From Ideonella sp. (GTDB taxonomy: Bacteria > Pseudomonadota > Gammaproteobacteria > Burkholderiales > Burkholderiaceae_C): a stretch of DNA of 64,000 nt. The notes beneath the pieces are model-generated. The model was given only the letters and a program-made list of their open reading frames with translations. It did no database searches and had not been told where the DNA came from. Where the stretch lies: positions 1 to 64,000 of the forward strand of contig NZ_JADJDO010000013.1 in the NCBI RefSeq assembly GCF_016702655.1. The letters run 5' to 3'. Shown here piece after piece: positions 8,403 through 16,889 of the stretch. Position 1 is the first letter of the stretch; every line of letters starts with the position of its first letter. The translations under genes and the position numbers were made by a program.

Positions 8403-9178
8403 GCTTCGCGCTGGAACTGAAGGACCTGCGCAAGTCCTTCGGCAAGACCGAAATCATCCGGGGCGCAAACCTTGCCGTCGCGCCGGGCGAGCGCGTCGCC
8501 ATCATCGGGCCCAACGGCGCCGGCAAGTCGACGCTGTTCAACCTGATCAGCGGCCGCTTCGGCGCCACGAGCGGCGATATCCTGCTCAATGGCCGCAGCC
8601 TTGCCGGCCTGCGCCCGTTCGAGATCAGCCGCCTCGGGCTGGCGCGCAGCTTCCAGGTCTCGAACCTCTTCAACCGCCTGTCGGTGTTCGAGAACCTGCG
8701 CTGCGCGGTGCTGTGGTCGCTCGGCTATCGCTACGCGTTCTGGAAGTTCCTCGCCAACCTCCACGACGCGAACGCGCGCGCCGAGGAGCTGATGACGATG
8801 ATCAAGCTGAAGAACAAGCACGACACGCTGGCGATGAACCTGACCTACGCCGAGCAGCGCGCGCTCGAGATCGGCATCACGATCGCCGGCGGCGCGAACG
8901 TGGTGCTGCTCGACGAACCGACCGCGGGCATGAGCAAGAGCGAGACCCGGCGCTTCGTCGAGCTGATCCGCGAGGTGACGGTCGGCAAGACGCTGCTCAC
9001 CGTGGAGCACGACATGGGCGTCGTGTTCGGCCTCGCGGACAAGATCGCGGTGCTCGTCTACGGCGAGGTCATCGCGTTCGACGAACCCGAGGCCGTGCGC
9101 GCCAATGCGCGCGTTCAGGAGGCCTACCTCGGCTCGGTGCTCGCCGACCAGCAGGCCGCCGAAGCGGGCGGGCATTGA
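8399..9178 (+). CDS. livG: Branched-chain amino acid ABC transporter ATP-binding protein LivG
   Basis: 259 residues from the GTG at 8399 (MSFALELKDLRKSFGKTEII), overlapping the livM stop. Walker A (GPNGAGKST) and Walker B (VVLLDEPTAGMS) are intact, and the LivG insertion with AFWKFLANLHDANARA-type helices follows the Q-loop. The signature motif reads LTYAEQRALEIG rather than LSGGQ; LivG proteins often have a degenerate form here (YGEQR or YGQQR). The switch His is in TVEHDMGVVF. It is one of the two ATPase subunits of the transporter and ends one base before livF. Confidence 0.94.
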   Translation: MSFALELKDLRKSFGKTEIIRGANLAVAPGERVAIIGPNGAGKSTLFNLISGRFGATSGDILLNGRSLAGLRPFEISRLGLARSFQVSNLFNRLSVFENLRCAVLWSLGYRYAFWKFLANLHDANARAEELMTMIKLKNKHDTLAMNLTYAEQRALEIGITIAGGANVVLLDEPTAGMSKSETRRFVELIREVTVGKTLLTVEHDMGVVFGLADKIAVLVYGEVIAFDEPEAVRANARVQEAYLGSVLADQQAAEAGGH

Positions 9179-9179
9179 A

Positions 9180-9947
9180 ATGGCGCCGCTGCTGCAACTG
9201 CAAGGGCTGAATGCCTTCTACGGCAAGAGCCACATCCTGCACGGCGTCGACATGCACGTCGGCGAGGGCGAGATCGTCGCCCTGCTCGGACGCAACGGGT
9301 CGGGGCGATCGACGACCGTCAAGGCCGTGATGGGCCTGGTGCATGGCCAGGGCTCGGTGAAGTTCAAGGGCGAGGAAATCCTCGGCCACCATGCCTACGA
9401 CATCGCGCACCGCGGCATTGGCTACGTGCCCGAGAACCGCGACATCTTTCCGAAGCTGACCGTGCACCAGAACCTGATGCTGGGCGAGAAGCGCGGCCGG
9501 GCCAAGCCGCGCTGGAGCTTCGACGACATGTACCGCATGTTCCCGCGCCTCAAGGAGCGCCAGCACACCGAGGCCGGCGTGCTCTCGGGCGGCGAGCAGC
9601 AGATGCTCACGCTGTGCCGCACGCTGATGGGCGACCCCGACCTGATGATGATCGACGAGCCGACCGAGGGCCTCGCGCCCAAGATCGTCGAGCTCGTCGC
9701 CGAGTACCTGAAGGAGCTGCAGCGGCGCGGCATCTCGGTGCTGCTCGTCGAGCAGAAGCTCGCGATCGCGCTGCAGATCTCCGACCGCTGCCTCGTGATG
9801 GGCCACGGCAGCATCGTCTTCGAAGGCACGCCCGCCGAGCTGCGTGCCAATGCCGACGTGCGCAAGGAGTGGCTGGAGGTCGAAGGGGGGCCGGGGCCCC
9901 CGGGGGGCGGCGCCCCGGGGGGGGCCCGCCGGCCGGGGGGGGGCTGA
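9180..9947 (+). CDS. livF: Branched-chain amino acid ABC transporter ATP-binding protein LivF (odd C-terminus)
   Basis: 255 residues as read. Signature LSGGEQQML, Walker B LMMIDEPTEGLAP and the switch region VEQKLAIAL are all as expected. Walker A reads GRNGSGRSTT, so the invariant lysine is an arginine. The protein should end around KEWLEV; instead the frame runs through a 60-nt tract made only of G and C (9885-9944), adding a Gly/Pro tail. That tail is almost certainly not native and suggests a base-calling or assembly fault near the 3' end. It is the last gene of the transporter operon. Confidence 0.9.
   Translation: MAPLLQLQGLNAFYGKSHILHGVDMHVGEGEIVALLGRNGSGRSTTVKAVMGLVHGQGSVKFKGEEILGHHAYDIAHRGIGYVPENRDIFPKLTVHQNLMLGEKRGRAKPRWSFDDMYRMFPRLKERQHTEAGVLSGGEQQMLTLCRTLMGDPDLMMIDEPTEGLAPKIVELVAEYLKELQRRGISVLLVEQKLAIALQISDRCLVMGHGSIVFEGTPAELRANADVRKEWLEVEGGPGPPGGGAPGGARRPGGG
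9885..9944. other. 60-nt G/C-only low-complexity tract
   Basis: Every base from 9885 to 9944 is G or C, with G runs of six to nine. No other place in the window looks like this. It lies exactly at the expected end of livF and changes its C-terminus. Sequence artefact is the likeliest explanation; a real GC-rich hairpin or terminator distorted by errors is possible. Confidence 0.7.
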
Positions 9948-10013
9948 TTTGCCGCAGGCGGGAAGGCGCAAGGCTGGCCTGTCGTGGATGGGCCCGGTAC
10001 CGGATCAAGGTCA

Positions 10014-10027
10014 GCATCAAATGATGC
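10014..10027. promoter_or_regulatory. Palindromic operator candidate upstream of vapBC
   Basis: A perfect inverted repeat GCATCA-AA-TGATGC lies 48 bp before the vapB start. A possible -10 element (TAGACT, 10039-10044) lies just downstream. VapB antitoxins typically autorepress by binding such palindromes; the assignment to VapB is inference. Confidence 0.5.
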
Positions 10028-10074
10028 ACTTGGAGGTGTAGACTGAACTTCCTTTCTAACTCCTGGAAGTTGCC

Positions 10075-10299
10075 GTGCGCACGACCGTCACCCTCGACGA
10101 TGAATTGCTTGCCCAGGCTAGCGAAGCGATGGGCATCACCGAGCGCTCCGTGCTGCTGCACGAGGGCTTGAGATTGATCGTGCAGCGCGAAGCCGCCCGG
10201 CGGCTGGCCGCGTTAGGCGGCGTCGCGCCGGACCTGAAGCTGCCGGCGCGCCGCCGGCCCGCACCCGTGCCGGCCCGCAGTGCCCGCCGAGGCAAGTAG
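10075..10299 (+). CDS. VapB-type antitoxin
   Basis: 74 residues, GTG start at 10075. The N-terminus MRTTVTLDDELLAQASEAMG is the ribbon-helix-helix DNA-binding module of the VapB (DUF2191-like) antitoxins: a short beta strand followed by two helices. A basic Pro/Arg tail follows. It would bind and neutralise the PIN toxin encoded next and repress the operon through the upstream palindrome. The stop codon is five bases before the toxin ATG. Base composition is like the surroundings, so recent transfer is not obvious. Confidence 0.82.
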   Translation: MRTTVTLDDELLAQASEAMGITERSVLLHEGLRLIVQREAARRLAALGGVAPDLKLPARRRPAPVPARSARRGK

Positions 10300-10303
10300 C
10301 ACG

Positions 10304-10675
10304 ATGCTCCTCGTCGACACGTCGGTATGGTCCGACCACCTCCGGGGACATGACTCGGCCATGGCCTGGCACCTCGAAGCAGGGGACGTGCTGACCCATC
10401 CCTTCGTGATCGGCGAATTGGCCTGCGGTTTCTTTCCGCGGCGCGCGGAAACATTGGCCTCATTGCGCAAGCTGCCCGCCGCGCCCTTGCTTGCCTTGGC
10501 CGAGGTGCTCGGTTTCATCGAGCGTCACGCGCTCGCCGGCAGGGGCGTGGGCTTTGTCGACATTCACTTGCTCGCCGCGGCACGCGTGAGCGGTGCCGCG
10601 GTCTGGACGCGCGACAAGCGCCTGGCGGCCGCTGCCGCCGCGCTGGGCTGCCTGCATCGTCCGCGCGCGCACTGA
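10304..10675 (+). CDS. VapC-type PIN-domain ribonuclease toxin
   Basis: 123 residues from the ATG at 10304; an upstream in-frame GTG at 10280 would overlap vapB and is less likely. Acidic PIN-domain residues are visible: Asp in LVDTSVWSDHL, Glu in VIGELACG, Asp in GFVDIHLLAAA and Asp in WTRDKRLAA. VapC toxins cleave tRNA or rRNA when released from the antitoxin. It forms a two-gene operon with the VapB-like antitoxin and sits as an island between the transporter and the acyl-CoA genes. The RNA target cannot be told from sequence. Confidence 0.88.
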   Translation: MLLVDTSVWSDHLRGHDSAMAWHLEAGDVLTHPFVIGELACGFFPRRAETLASLRKLPAAPLLALAEVLGFIERHALAGRGVGFVDIHLLAAARVSGAAVWTRDKRLAAAAAALGCLHRPRAH

Positions 10676-10729
10676 GGAGTGTCTTGTCACGCCTGGGACA
10701 CGCTGGCCGCTGGCCGCCGACCTAGAATC

Positions 10730-10741
10730 GAACGGTCGTTC
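10730..10741. promoter_or_regulatory. Palindromic operator candidate (GAACG-GT-CGTTC) before the acyl-CoA operon
   Basis: A perfect 5-2-5 inverted repeat lies 35 bp upstream of the start of the fadB-like gene and adjoins a TAGAAT -10-like hexamer (10723-10728). AACG-NN-CGTT palindromes are typical targets of TetR-family repressors, including regulators of fatty acid degradation in betaproteobacteria. No regulator gene is nearby, so the protein is unknown. Confidence 0.45.
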
Positions 10742-10776
10742 CATTTTTCTCATCCCCATCCCTTCGAGGTCAACGC

Positions 10777-12882
10777 ATGAGCGCCAGCTACGAGCTCCGC
10801 GGCAACGTCGCCGTCATCACGTTGGACAACCCTCCCGTCAACGGCCTCGGGTACGCGACCCGGGTCGGCATCACCGACGGACTGGCGCGCGCGATCGCCG
10901 ACCCGGCGGTGGCGGCGGTCGTGCTCACCGGCGCCGGCAAGGCGTTCTCGGGTGGCGCCGACATCCGCGAGTTCGGTTCGCCCAAGGCGATCGCCGAGCC
11001 CAACCTGCTCTCGGTGATCCTCGCCCTCGAGGCGAGCAACAAGCCGGTCGTCGCGGCGATCCACAGCGTGTGCATGGGCGGCGGGCTCGAGCTCGCGCTC
11101 GGCTGCCACTACCGCGTCGCCGCGCCGGGTGCGCAGATCTCGTTTCCAGAGGTCAAGCTCGGCCTGATCCCCGGCGCCGGCGGCACGCAGCGCCTGCCGC
11201 GCGTGCTCGGTGTCGAGACGGCGCTGAACCTGATCGTCAGCGGTGAGACGGTCAAGAGCGAGCTGCTCGCGCAGTTGCCGGGCCAGAAGCTCTTCGACAA
11301 GCTGATCGACGGCGACCTGATGGCCGGCGCGCTCGCCTTCGCCGCCGAGAGGGCGGGCGAGGTCGCCCAGGGCGCGCCGTTGCCGCTGGTGCGCAACCTG
11401 AAGGTCGCGCACCCGAACGCCGACGCCTACCTGCAGTTCGTGCGCAACACGGTCGGCGCGATGAGCCGCAACTTCCCGGCGCCGCTGCAATGCGTCGAGG
11501 CCGTTGCCGCGTCGCTCAAGCTGCCCTTCGACGCCGGGATGCGCAAGGAGCGCGAGATCTTCCTCGCGCTGATGATGACGCCCGAGTGCAAGGCAATGCG
11601 CCACGTGTTCATGGCCGAGCGCGCGACGAGCAAGATCCCCGATGTGCCGGCCGACACGCCGACGCGCGCCGTCGCCAAGGTGGCCGTGATCGGCGCCGGC
11701 ACGATGGGCGGCGGCATCGCGATGAACTTCCTCAACGCTGGTGTTCCCGTCGTGATGCTGGAGATGAAGCCGGAGGCGCTGGACAAGGGCGTCGCGACGA
11801 TCCGCAGGAACTACGAAGCGCAGGTCAGGAAGGGCAAGCTCAAGCAGGACAAGCTCGACGCGCGCATGGGCCTGCTCGCGACCACGCTTTCCTACGCCGA
11901 CCTTGCCGACGCGGACTTGGGTGTAGAGGCGGTGTTCGAGGACATCGCGGTCAAGGAGCAGGTCTTCAAGCAGCTCGACGCGGTGATGAAGCCGGGCGCG
12001 ATCCTCGCCACCAACACCTCGACCCTCGACGTCAACCGGATCGCCGCGTTCACGAAGCGCCCGCAGGACGTGATCGGCACGCACTTCTTCAGCCCGGCCA
12101 ACGTGATGAAGCTGCTCGAGGTCGTGCGCGGCGAGAAGACCGCCAAGGACGTGCTCGCCACCGTGATGCAGCTGGGCAAGAAGATCAAGAAGACCTGCGT
12201 GGTCTCGGGCGTCTGCGACGGCTTCATCGGCAACCGCATGATCGAGCAGTACTCGCGCCAGGCCGGCTTTTTGCTCGAAGAGGGCTGCACGCCGGAGCAG
12301 GTCGACAAGGCGGTCGAGAAGTTCGGCTTCGCGATGGGTCCGTTTCGCATGGGCGACCTGGCCGGCAACGACGTCGGCTGGTACATCCGCAAGCGCCGCT
12401 ACGTCGAGAAGCCCAACCTGCGTTACAGCAAGACCGCAGACCTGTTGTGCGAGATGGGCCGCTTCGGCCAGAAGACTGGAGCCGGCTGGTACGACTACGT
12501 CCCCGGCAAGCGCGATGCGATCGCGAGCCAGGTCGTCAACGACATGATCGCCAAGCACCGCGCCGCGCTCGGCATCACGCCACGCAAGATCTCCGACGAC
12601 GAGATCGTGCACCGCCTCGTCTGGGCGCTCGTCAACGAGGGCGCGAAGATCGTCGAGGAGGGCATCGCGCTGCGCGCATCCGACATCGACATGGTCTACC
12701 TCACCGGCTACGGCTTCCCGCTGCACCGCGGCGGGCCGATGTGCTATGCGGACACGGTGGGCCTGTTCAACGTCGTGCAGGCGATGAAGCGCTTCCAGCG
12801 CAACCCGCACGACGACGCGGCGTTCTGGGAGCCGGCGCCGCTGCTCGCGCGGCTGGCGGCCGAAGGCAAGACATTCAGTTGA
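10777..12882 (+). CDS. Bifunctional enoyl-CoA hydratase / 3-hydroxyacyl-CoA dehydrogenase
   Basis: 701 residues in the FadB/FadJ domain order. The N-terminal crotonase domain (about 1-200) has the oxyanion-hole and catalytic region CMGGGLELALG and FPEVKLGLIPGAGGTQRLP, both with their Glu. The dehydrogenase NAD-binding domain (about 295-475) starts VAVIGAGTMGGGIA and contains THFFSPANVMKLLEVV with the catalytic His. Two C-terminal helical domains follow (CDGFIGNRM, then EIVHRLVWALVNEGAKIVEEG). It hydrates trans-2-enoyl-CoA and oxidises the 3-hydroxyacyl-CoA. It heads an acyl-CoA gene group and is preceded by a palindromic operator candidate. Confidence 0.95.
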   Translation: MSASYELRGNVAVITLDNPPVNGLGYATRVGITDGLARAIADPAVAAVVLTGAGKAFSGGADIREFGSPKAIAEPNLLSVILALEASNKPVVAAIHSVCMGGGLELALGCHYRVAAPGAQISFPEVKLGLIPGAGGTQRLPRVLGVETALNLIVSGETVKSELLAQLPGQKLFDKLIDGDLMAGALAFAAERAGEVAQGAPLPLVRNLKVAHPNADAYLQFVRNTVGAMSRNFPAPLQCVEAVAASLKLPFDAGMRKEREIFLALMMTPECKAMRHVFMAERATSKIPDVPADTPTRAVAKVAVIGAGTMGGGIAMNFLNAGVPVVMLEMKPEALDKGVATIRRNYEAQVRKGKLKQDKLDARMGLLATTLSYADLADADLGVEAVFEDIAVKEQVFKQLDAVMKPGAILATNTSTLDVNRIAAFTKRPQDVIGTHFFSPANVMKLLEVVRGEKTAKDVLATVMQLGKKIKKTCVVSGVCDGFIGNRMIEQYSRQAGFLLEEGCTPEQVDKAVEKFGFAMGPFRMGDLAGNDVGWYIRKRRYVEKPNLRYSKTADLLCEMGRFGQKTGAGWYDYVPGKRDAIASQVVNDMIAKHRAALGITPRKISDDEIVHRLVWALVNEGAKIVEEGIALRASDIDMVYLTGYGFPLHRGGPMCYADTVGLFNVVQAMKRFQRNPHDDAAFWEPAPLLARLAAEGKTFS

Positions 12883-12889
12883 GGTCTCG

Positions 12890-14359
12890 GTGATCAAGCG
12901 CGTCTTGCTCGGGCTGCTCGCGCTCGTCGTGCTGCTCGTGCTCGCGGTGGCCGTCAATACCTGGCGCCAGGGTTCGCGCCAGATCGACGTGCCGCCGCTG
13001 GCGCCGATCGCGGTCGACGAGAGGGCGGCGGGCGAGTCGCTCGCGGTGGCGATCCGTGCGCGCACCGTGTCGTCGCAAGCCGACGCGGCGCTCAACGCGG
13101 ATCAGTTCCGGACCCTGCACGCGCACCTCCAGGCGCGCTACCCGAAGCTGCACGTTGCCCTCGAGCGCGAGCTCGTCGCCGACCTGAGCCTGCTCTACAC
13201 CTGGCGCGGCAGCGACGCAGCCGCGAAGCCCATCTTGCTGATGGCGCATCAGGACGTGGTGCCGATCGCGCCCGGTACCGAGAAAGACTGGCAGGCCGAG
13301 CCGTTTGCCGGCACGGTGAAGGACGGATACGTCTGGGGCCGCGGTTCGTGGGACGACAAGGCGAATCTGATCGCGCAAATGGAGGCCATCGAGATGCTCG
13401 TCGCGTCGGGCTTCCAGCCGCGGCGCACGATCTACCTCGCCTTCGGCGCCGACGAGGAGGTCGGCGGCCTGCGCGGCGCCAGGGCCATCGCGGCGCTGCT
13501 CGCCCAGCGCAAGGTGAAGCTCGACTTCGTGATCGACGAGGGCCTGCTGATCACCGAGGGCCTGATGCCGGGGCTCGACAAGCCGGCGGCACTCGTCGGC
13601 ATCGCCGAGAAGGGCTACCTGTCGGTCTTGCTCTCCGTCGCTGCGACACCCGGGCACTCGTCGATGCCGCCGGCCAGCGGAACGAGCGCGATCGCGATGG
13701 TGAGCGCGGCGCTCGCCCGGCTCGAGGACGGCCAGTTGCCCGCCGCTATCCAGGGCGTGGCGCGCGAGATGTTCGAGACCGTCGCGCCCGAGATGAGCGG
13801 CTTCAATCGGGTGGTGCTCTCCAACCTGTGGCTGTTCGGCCCGATCGCGCGCAGGCAGCTCGAGGCCGGCGCGAGCACGAACGCGATGCTGCGCACGACG
13901 ACGGCGCTCACGATCGTCAACGCCGGCAACAAGGAGAACGTGCTCCCCGGCCGCGCCGAGGCGACCGTCAACTTCCGCCTGCTGCCGGGCGACAGCCTGG
14001 CGAACGTGCAGGAGCACGTGAAGCGCACCGTCGCGAACGAGCGCTTCGAGCTCGCCGTGCTGCCGGGCGCGACCGAGCCGTCCAAGGTTGCGCCGACCGA
14101 CAGCGCGTCGTACCGGCTGATCGAGCGCAGCGTGCGCGAGCTGTTTCCGGGCACGATCGTGGCCCCCGGGCTGATGGTCGGCGGCACCGACTCGCAGCAC
14201 TTCGGCGCGATCTCCGACCACATCTACAAGTTCTCGCCGGTGCGCGCCAGGCCCGAAGACCTGACGCGCTTTCACGGCACGAACGAACGCGTCTCGACCG
14301 CCAACCTGGCCGAATTGATCCGCTTCTATCACCGGCTCGTCGAGCAGGCCGCGAAGTAG
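12890..14359 (+). CDS. M20 family metallopeptidase (PM20D1/carboxypeptidase S-like)
   Basis: 489 residues, GTG start eight bases after the preceding stop. A single N-terminal transmembrane segment or uncleaved signal (about residues 4-24) suggests a membrane-anchored, periplasm-facing enzyme. Metal-site motifs of clan MH are present: LLMAHQDVVPI, GRGSWDDK, FGADEEVGGLRGA, FVIDEGLL and, near the end, GGTDSQHFG. This branch hydrolyses N-acyl amino acids or dipeptides. It lies between two acyl-CoA genes, so release of acyl chains from N-acyl amino acids is conceivable, but that link is inference. Confidence 0.9.
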   Translation: MIKRVLLGLLALVVLLVLAVAVNTWRQGSRQIDVPPLAPIAVDERAAGESLAVAIRARTVSSQADAALNADQFRTLHAHLQARYPKLHVALERELVADLSLLYTWRGSDAAAKPILLMAHQDVVPIAPGTEKDWQAEPFAGTVKDGYVWGRGSWDDKANLIAQMEAIEMLVASGFQPRRTIYLAFGADEEVGGLRGARAIAALLAQRKVKLDFVIDEGLLITEGLMPGLDKPAALVGIAEKGYLSVLLSVAATPGHSSMPPASGTSAIAMVSAALARLEDGQLPAAIQGVAREMFETVAPEMSGFNRVVLSNLWLFGPIARRQLEAGASTNAMLRTTTALTIVNAGNKENVLPGRAEATVNFRLLPGDSLANVQEHVKRTVANERFELAVLPGATEPSKVAPTDSASYRLIERSVRELFPGTIVAPGLMVGGTDSQHFGAISDHIYKFSPVRARPEDLTRFHGTNERVSTANLAELIRFYHRLVEQAAK

Positions 14360-14389
14360 CCCCCCCTTTTCTTGCAGGAGTCCGTTGCC

Positions 14390-15565
14390 ATGACCCAAGC
14401 CGTGATCGTTTCCACCGCCCGCACGCCCCTGGCCAAGAGCTGGAAGGGCGCTTTCAACATGACGCACGGCGCGACGCTCGGCGGCCATGCGGTCAAGGCT
14501 GCCGTCGAGCGCGCGGGCATCGAAGGTGCCGAGGTCGATGACGTGATCATGGGCTGCGCGACGCCCGAGGGCGCGACCGGCAGCAACATCGCGCGCCAGA
14601 TCGCGCTGCGCGCCGGGCTGCCGATCACGACGAGCGGCATGACCGTGAACCGCTTCTGCTCGAGCGGGCTGCAGACGATCGCGCTCGCTGCGCAGCGTAT
14701 CGTCGCTGGCGAGGGCGAAGTGTTCGTCGCCGGCGGCGTCGAGAGCATCTCGTGCGTGCAGAACGAGGCCAACCGCCACATGATTGCCGACCCCTGGCTC
14801 GTCGAACACAAGCCGACGATCTACTGGAACATGCTGCAGACGGCCGAGCAGGTGGCCAAGCGCTACAAGATCGACCGCGAGCGCATGGACCGGTACGGCG
14901 CGGCAAGCCAGCAGAAGGCCTGCGCGGCGCAGGAGGCAGGCAAGTTCAACGACGAGATGATCGCCGTGACGACGCTGGCCGGCGTTGCCGATGCGCAGCT
15001 CGGCCTGCGCTCGAAGGAAGTGACGATCAGCGCCGACGAAGGGCTGCGCCCCGGCACCACCTACGAGTCGGTGGCTGGCATCAAGCCGGTGTTCCCCGGC
15101 GGCGTGATCGCTGCCGGAAACGCGAGCCAGTTCAGCGACGGCGCCGGTGCCTGCGTGCTGATGCACGAGAAGCTCGCCGAGCGCAAGGGCCTCAAGCCGC
15201 TCGGCCGCTTTCTGGGTTTCGCCGTCGCCGGCTGCGAGCCCGACGAGATGGGGATCGGGCCGGTGTTCGCGGTCCCCAAGGTGCTGAAGCGCCTGGGGTT
15301 GACCGTTGCCGACATCGACTTGTGGGAGTTGAACGAGGCCTTCGCGGTGCAGGTGCTCTATTGCGCCGACACGCTGGGCATTCCCATGGACAAGCTCAAC
15401 GTCAACGGCGGCGCGATCGCCGTCGGCCACCCTTATGGCGTCTCCGGCCAGCGCCTGACCGGCCACGCACTGATCGAAGGCAAGCGCCGCGGCGCGCGGA
15501 AGGTCGTCGTCACGATGTGCATCGGCGGCGGCATGGGCGCCGCGGGCGTGTTCGAAGTGCTCTGA
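14390..15565 (+). CDS. Acetyl-CoA acyltransferase (thiolase)
   Basis: 391 residues from the ATG at 14390, preceded by GCAGGAG; the in-frame TTG at 14372 lies within that ribosome binding site region. Thiolase signatures are complete: catalytic Cys in [29 protein letters not shown] with the active-site His, and the C-terminal Cys in [11 protein letters not shown]. It performs the last, CoA-dependent cleavage step of beta-oxidation (or the reverse condensation). It probably works with the hydratase/dehydrogenase encoded at 10777. It is followed 15 bp later by a thioesterase. Confidence 0.95.
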   Translation: MTQAVIVSTARTPLAKSWKGAFNMTHGATLGGHAVKAAVERAGIEGAEVDDVIMGCATPEGATGSNIARQIALRAGLPITTSGMTVNRFCSSGLQTIALAAQRIVAGEGEVFVAGGVESISCVQNEANRHMIADPWLVEHKPTIYWNMLQTAEQVAKRYKIDRERMDRYGAASQQKACAAQEAGKFNDEMIAVTTLAGVADAQLGLRSKEVTISADEGLRPGTTYESVAGIKPVFPGGVIAAGNASQFSDGAGACVLMHEKLAERKGLKPLGRFLGFAVAGCEPDEMGIGPVFAVPKVLKRLGLTVADIDLWELNEAFAVQVLYCADTLGIPMDKLNVNGGAIAVGHPYGVSGQRLTGHALIEGKRRGARKVVVTMCIGGGMGAAGVFEVL

Positions 15566-15580
15566 CAAGGAGGCGTCCAT

Positions 15581-16015
15581 ATGCCTGTACCCAGCCTCGA
15601 CGAGGCGCGCACATTCTTCCGCCGCACGCCGTTCATTGCCGACCTCGGCGTCGGCGTCGACGCGATCGACGAGGGCGAGTGCCAGACCTCGCTCGCGATC
15701 GCGCAGCGCTTCCTCCAGCACAGCGGCCAGGTCCATGCCGGCGTGCTGACCACGATTGCCGACCATACGGCTGGCGCCGCGGCGCAGACCCTCGCCCCCG
15801 AGGGCGTGTTCGCGGCCACCGCCGAACTCAAGCTCAGCCTGCTGCGCCCGGCCCGGGGCGAGCGCATCGTCTGCCGTGCGCGCGTGCTCAAGCCCGGCAA
15901 GTCGCTCTCGTTCGTCGAGGCCGACGTGTTCTGCGCCGCTGCGGGCGGCGACGAACAGCTCGTCGCGCGCATGAGCGCGACCATGGCCTTCATCAATGTC
16001 CGCAACCTCGTCTGA
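15581..16015 (+). CDS. PaaI-type hotdog thioesterase
   Basis: 144 residues with a single hotdog domain. The helix/strand segment HSGQVHAGVLTTIADHTAGA carries the conserved Asp/His region of PaaI thioesterases, and TAELKLSLLRPARG is the following strand. It hydrolyses an acyl- or aryl-CoA to the free acid and CoA. A Shine-Dalgarno sequence (AAGGAGG) lies before ATG 15581. It sits between thiolase and SDR with short gaps, so co-transcription is expected. A second, distinct hotdog enzyme is encoded at 17425. Confidence 0.88.
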   Translation: MPVPSLDEARTFFRRTPFIADLGVGVDAIDEGECQTSLAIAQRFLQHSGQVHAGVLTTIADHTAGAAAQTLAPEGVFAATAELKLSLLRPARGERIVCRARVLKPGKSLSFVEADVFCAAAGGDEQLVARMSATMAFINVRNLV

Positions 16016-16026
16016 AAGGCAATGCC

Positions 16027-16818
16027 ATGAGCACCCCCGTCCAGAAGCTGTTCGACCTCTCGGGCCGTACCGCCCTCGTCACCGGCGGTTCGCGCGGCCT
16101 CGGCCTGCAGATCGCCGAGGCGCTCGGCGAGGCCGGCGCGAGGATCCTGCTCACTTCGCGCAAGGCGGCGGACCTCGAGGAGTCGTCCGCGCACCTGAAG
16201 GCCCGGGGCATCGATGCGCTGTGGATCGCCGCCGATGCGAGCCGCCCCGACGAGGTTCAGCGCGTCGCCGCCGACGCGATGCAGCGCCTGGGCAAGGTCG
16301 ACATCCTCGTCAACAACGCCGGCGCCACCTGGGGTGCGCCGGCCGAGGACTATCCGCTCGAGGCCTGGGACAAGGTGATGAACCTCAACATCCGCAGCGT
16401 GTTCCTGATGAGCCAGGCGGTCGGCAAGGCGAGCATGATCCCGAACGGCGGCGGGCGCATCATCAACATCGCCTCGATCGCCGGGCTCTCGGGCTCGGGA
16501 CCGGAGATCAAGTTCATCGCCTACGGCACGAGCAAAGGTGCGGTCGTCAACTTCACGCGCACGCTGGCCGGCGAATGGGGCCAGTACGGCATCACCGTCA
16601 ACGCGCTCGCGCCGGGGTTCTTCCCGAGCAAGATGACCAAGGGCGTGCTCGAGATGCACGGCGCCGACAACCTGGCCGCGCACGCACCGCTGCGCCGCCT
16701 CGGCGACGACGACGACCTCAAGGGCGCGGCGCTGCTGTTCGCGTCGGCCGCGGGCAAGCACATCACGGGGCAGATTCTCGCCGTTGACGGCGGGGTGAGT
16801 GCGGTGCATGGCGGGTGA
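16027..16818 (+). CDS. Short-chain dehydrogenase/reductase (SDR family)
   Basis: 263 residues. The Rossmann dinucleotide motif TGGSRGLGLQIA, the NNAGATWG motif, the catalytic Ser region INIASIAGLSGSG and Tyr-x-x-x-Lys in YGTSKGAV are all present, and the C-terminus ends in VDGG like FabG-type enzymes. It is probably an NADPH-linked 3-ketoacyl or 3-hydroxyacyl reductase or dehydrogenase. ATG 16027 follows the thioesterase stop by 11 bp. It is the last gene before the repeat-filled gap at 16819-17424. Confidence 0.93.
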   Translation: MSTPVQKLFDLSGRTALVTGGSRGLGLQIAEALGEAGARILLTSRKAADLEESSAHLKARGIDALWIAADASRPDEVQRVAADAMQRLGKVDILVNNAGATWGAPAEDYPLEAWDKVMNLNIRSVFLMSQAVGKASMIPNGGGRIINIASIAGLSGSGPEIKFIAYGTSKGAVVNFTRTLAGEWGQYGITVNALAPGFFPSKMTKGVLEMHGADNLAAHAPLRRLGDDDDLKGAALLFASAAGKHITGQILAVDGGVSAVHGG

Positions 16819-16889
16819 ATCCGCGGTGGGTCCGGTTCATCGCGGTCGTCGTTTGTGCGTCGCGAGCGCGCTCTCGGTGGCTGTGCGCG

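Noticed and set aside
12875..15766. A 963-codon minus-strand frame opposite the M20 peptidase and thiolase genes
   Set aside because: Both plus-strand genes have full conserved motifs; the antisense frame is rich in Arg/His/Asp as expected from GC codon bias.
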